This document shows, in pieces, positions 62,743 through 64,000 of a DNA stretch of 64,000 nt (its first letter is position 1; every line of letters begins with the position of its first letter). Source of the DNA: Pseudarthrobacter raffinosi (lineage in GTDB: Bacteria; Actinomycetota; Actinomycetes; Actinomycetales; Micrococcaceae); contig NZ_JAMXBH010000009.1 of NCBI RefSeq assembly GCF_023913735.1, forward strand, positions 1 to 64,000, given 5' to 3'. The notes under the pieces were generated by a model, which saw nothing but the letters and a program-made list of their open reading frames with translations, searched no databases and was not told the origin of the DNA. A program made the translations under genes and the position numbers.

Positions 62743-64000
62743 ATGACTGAGGCACTGATTTCCCAAGCCACTGGCACTTCCGACGATTCAACCGTGGTTC
62801 CTCCCGGGCGGGAACAGGGGGGGACCCACACTCCGGCGAAGGTTGAGGCGGCCGTCCACGCCATCGCTGACCGCTCACGGCAGGCAGCCCGCCAGATGGC
62901 CGGGGCCAACCGCGCCCGGAAGGACAGTGGCCTCCGGGCCATCGGTGCCGCATTGCTGGCGCGGAAGGACTTCATCCTGTCGGCCAACGCCAAGGACGTT
63001 GCGGCCGGCAAAGCCAACGGCACGTCGGCGGCCCTGTTGGACCGCCTCACCTTGACCGAAAGCCGGATCGACGGGCTCGTGGCGTCCCTGGAAAACCTGG
63101 CCAGCCTGCCCGATCCGGTCGGAAACGTGGTCCGAGGCCAGACCCTCCCCAATGGGCTGCGCCTGCGCCAGATCAACGTGCCCATGGGAGTGGTTGCCGC
63201 CATTTACGAGGCCCGCCCCAACGTCACTGTAGACATCGCCGGTCTTGGCCTCAAGAGCGGCAACGCCGTCATCCTCCGCGGCGGCACTGCTGCCGCCTCC
63301 ACCAACGAAGCACTGGTCCAGATCCTCCGCGAAGCCCTGGACTCCGTCGGGCTGCCGGCCGATGCCGTGCAGACAGTGGACCAGTACGGCCGTGAAGGTG
63401 CGAATGCGCTGATGCGTGCGCGCGGCCGCGTTGATGTCCTGATTCCGCGCGGCGGCCGGGACCTGATCCAGTCCGTGGTGCTGAACGCCGCCGTGCCGGT
63501 CATCGAGACCGGCGAGGGCAACGTGCATATCTTCATCGACGAATCCGCCAGCGAGGACATGGCGGTGGAGATCCTGCTGAACGCCAAGACCCAGCGGCCC
63601 AGTGTCTGCAACACCGTGGAGACGCTGCTGGTCCATTCGCGGTCCGCCGTGCTGCCCGCCGTCGCCGCCGCGTTGCGCGGCGCCGGGGTCACCCTCCACG
63701 CCGACGAGCGCATCCGTGCGGCGCTGCCTTCATCTGTTGAGTCCGTTCCGGCAACGGATGAGGACTGGGGAACCGAGTACATGGACCTGGACCTCGCCGT
63801 AGCAATGGTGGACAGCCTGGATGACGCCGTCAAGCACATCCGGACCTGGTCCACGGGCCACACCGAAGCGATCCTCACCAACGACCTGGCCAACGCGGAG
63901 CGGTTCATCGCCGAGGTTGACTCTGCCGCGGTCATCGTCAACGCGTCCACGCGGTTTACCGACGGCGGCGAGCTGGGCCTCGGTGCCGAGGTTGGCATCT
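62743..64000 (+). CDS. proA: Gamma-glutamyl phosphate reductase (truncated by the window end)
   Basis: Second enzyme of proline synthesis, reducing glutamyl 5-phosphate with NADPH to glutamate semialdehyde. 419 codons are in the window, nearly the whole enzyme. After a variable leader of about 30 residues the aldehyde dehydrogenase fold begins (KVEAAVHAIADRSRQAARQM). Family blocks are VPMGVVAAIYEARPNVTVDI, RGGTAAASTNEALV, the catalytic Cys near 288 in KTQRPSVCNTVETLLVH, and the C-terminal ASTRFTDGGELGLGAEVGI at the edge. ATG 62743 has AAGG 5' of it and follows proB by 26 bases, so the two are co-transcribed. Confidence 0.97.
   Translation, partial: MTEALISQATGTSDDSTVVPPGREQGGTHTPAKVEAAVHAIADRSRQAARQMAGANRARKDSGLRAIGAALLARKDFILSANAKDVAAGKANGTSAALLDRLTLTESRIDGLVASLENLASLPDPVGNVVRGQTLPNGLRLRQINVPMGVVAAIYEARPNVTVDIAGLGLKSGNAVILRGGTAAASTNEALVQILREALDSVGLPADAVQTVDQYGREGANALMRARGRVDVLIPRGGRDLIQSVVLNAAVPVIETGEGNVHIFIDESASEDMAVEILLNAKTQRPSVCNTVETLLVHSRSAVLPAVAAALRGAGVTLHADERIRAALPSSVESVPATDEDWGTEYMDLDLAVAMVDSLDDAVKHIRTWSTGHTEAILTNDLANAERFIAEVDSAAVIVNASTRFTDGGELGLGAEVGI

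Overview
The window is about 64 kb of high-GC actinobacterial chromosome. Protein sequences, a MptB-type mannosyltransferase, ClpP1/ClpP2 in tandem, an actinobacterial translational T-box before ileS, a mycothiol-era redox protein and the rplU-rpmA-obg-proB-proA block point to Micrococcaceae, most likely Arthrobacter or Pseudarthrobacter (inference from sequence familiarity, no search was run). Almost everything is core genome. I see no prophage, insertion sequence, CRISPR array or integrated island.

Layout. 0-9 kb: the end of a Zn alcohol/idonate dehydrogenase, a GntR regulator divergent from 6-phosphogluconate dehydrogenase (gnd), an SDR, the cysK-cysE cysteine operon, msrA, a Nif3 protein, a coiled-coil protein with a degenerate zinc ribbon, yaaA and RNase P RNA. 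9-17 kb: a long GAPDH, a secreted HNH nuclease, def, tRNA-His, orn, an MptB-like mannosyltransferase, an AlkD-like protein, map and a frameshifted GNAT gene. 17-22 kb: an accessory-looking catabolic cassette, LacI regulator divergent from Gfo/Idh dehydrogenase - DUF993 protein - TIM-barrel isomerase, with two clear LacI operators. 22-35 kb: tRNA-Arg, a second SSB, a lipoprotein, ettA, tesB, glbO/mscS, a deleted epimerase pseudogene, an OsmC gene, pepN, rpiB and a Nei/Fpg glycosylase. 35-40.5 kb: tRNA-Gly, tRNA-Pro, tig, clpP1-clpP2, clpX, DsbA-like protein. 40.5-53 kb: valS, SDR, an EEP hydrolase, a secreted glycerophosphodiesterase, a T-box-controlled ileS2 followed by folC, a DUF4233 gene and ndk, then a VKOR protein. 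53.8-64 kb: RNase E/G, a TPP riboswitch with a ThiD-TenA fusion, rplU-rpmA-obg-proB and the start of proA (cut by the window end).

Working units. Protein quality control (tig, ClpP1P2, ClpX), translation (two aminoacyl-tRNA synthetases, four tRNAs, L21/L27, EttA, Def, Map, rnpB) and RNA turnover (Orn, RNase E) dominate. The features most worth a second look are: a 66-nt palindromic repeat present twice between convergent genes with three compensatory base-pair swaps; a nested 24-bp hairpin behind ndk; the ultrashort-stem T-box before ileS; the TPP aptamer whose 3' edge carries the ATG of thiD-tenA; the LacI/DUF993 cassette of unknown substrate; and two broken genes.
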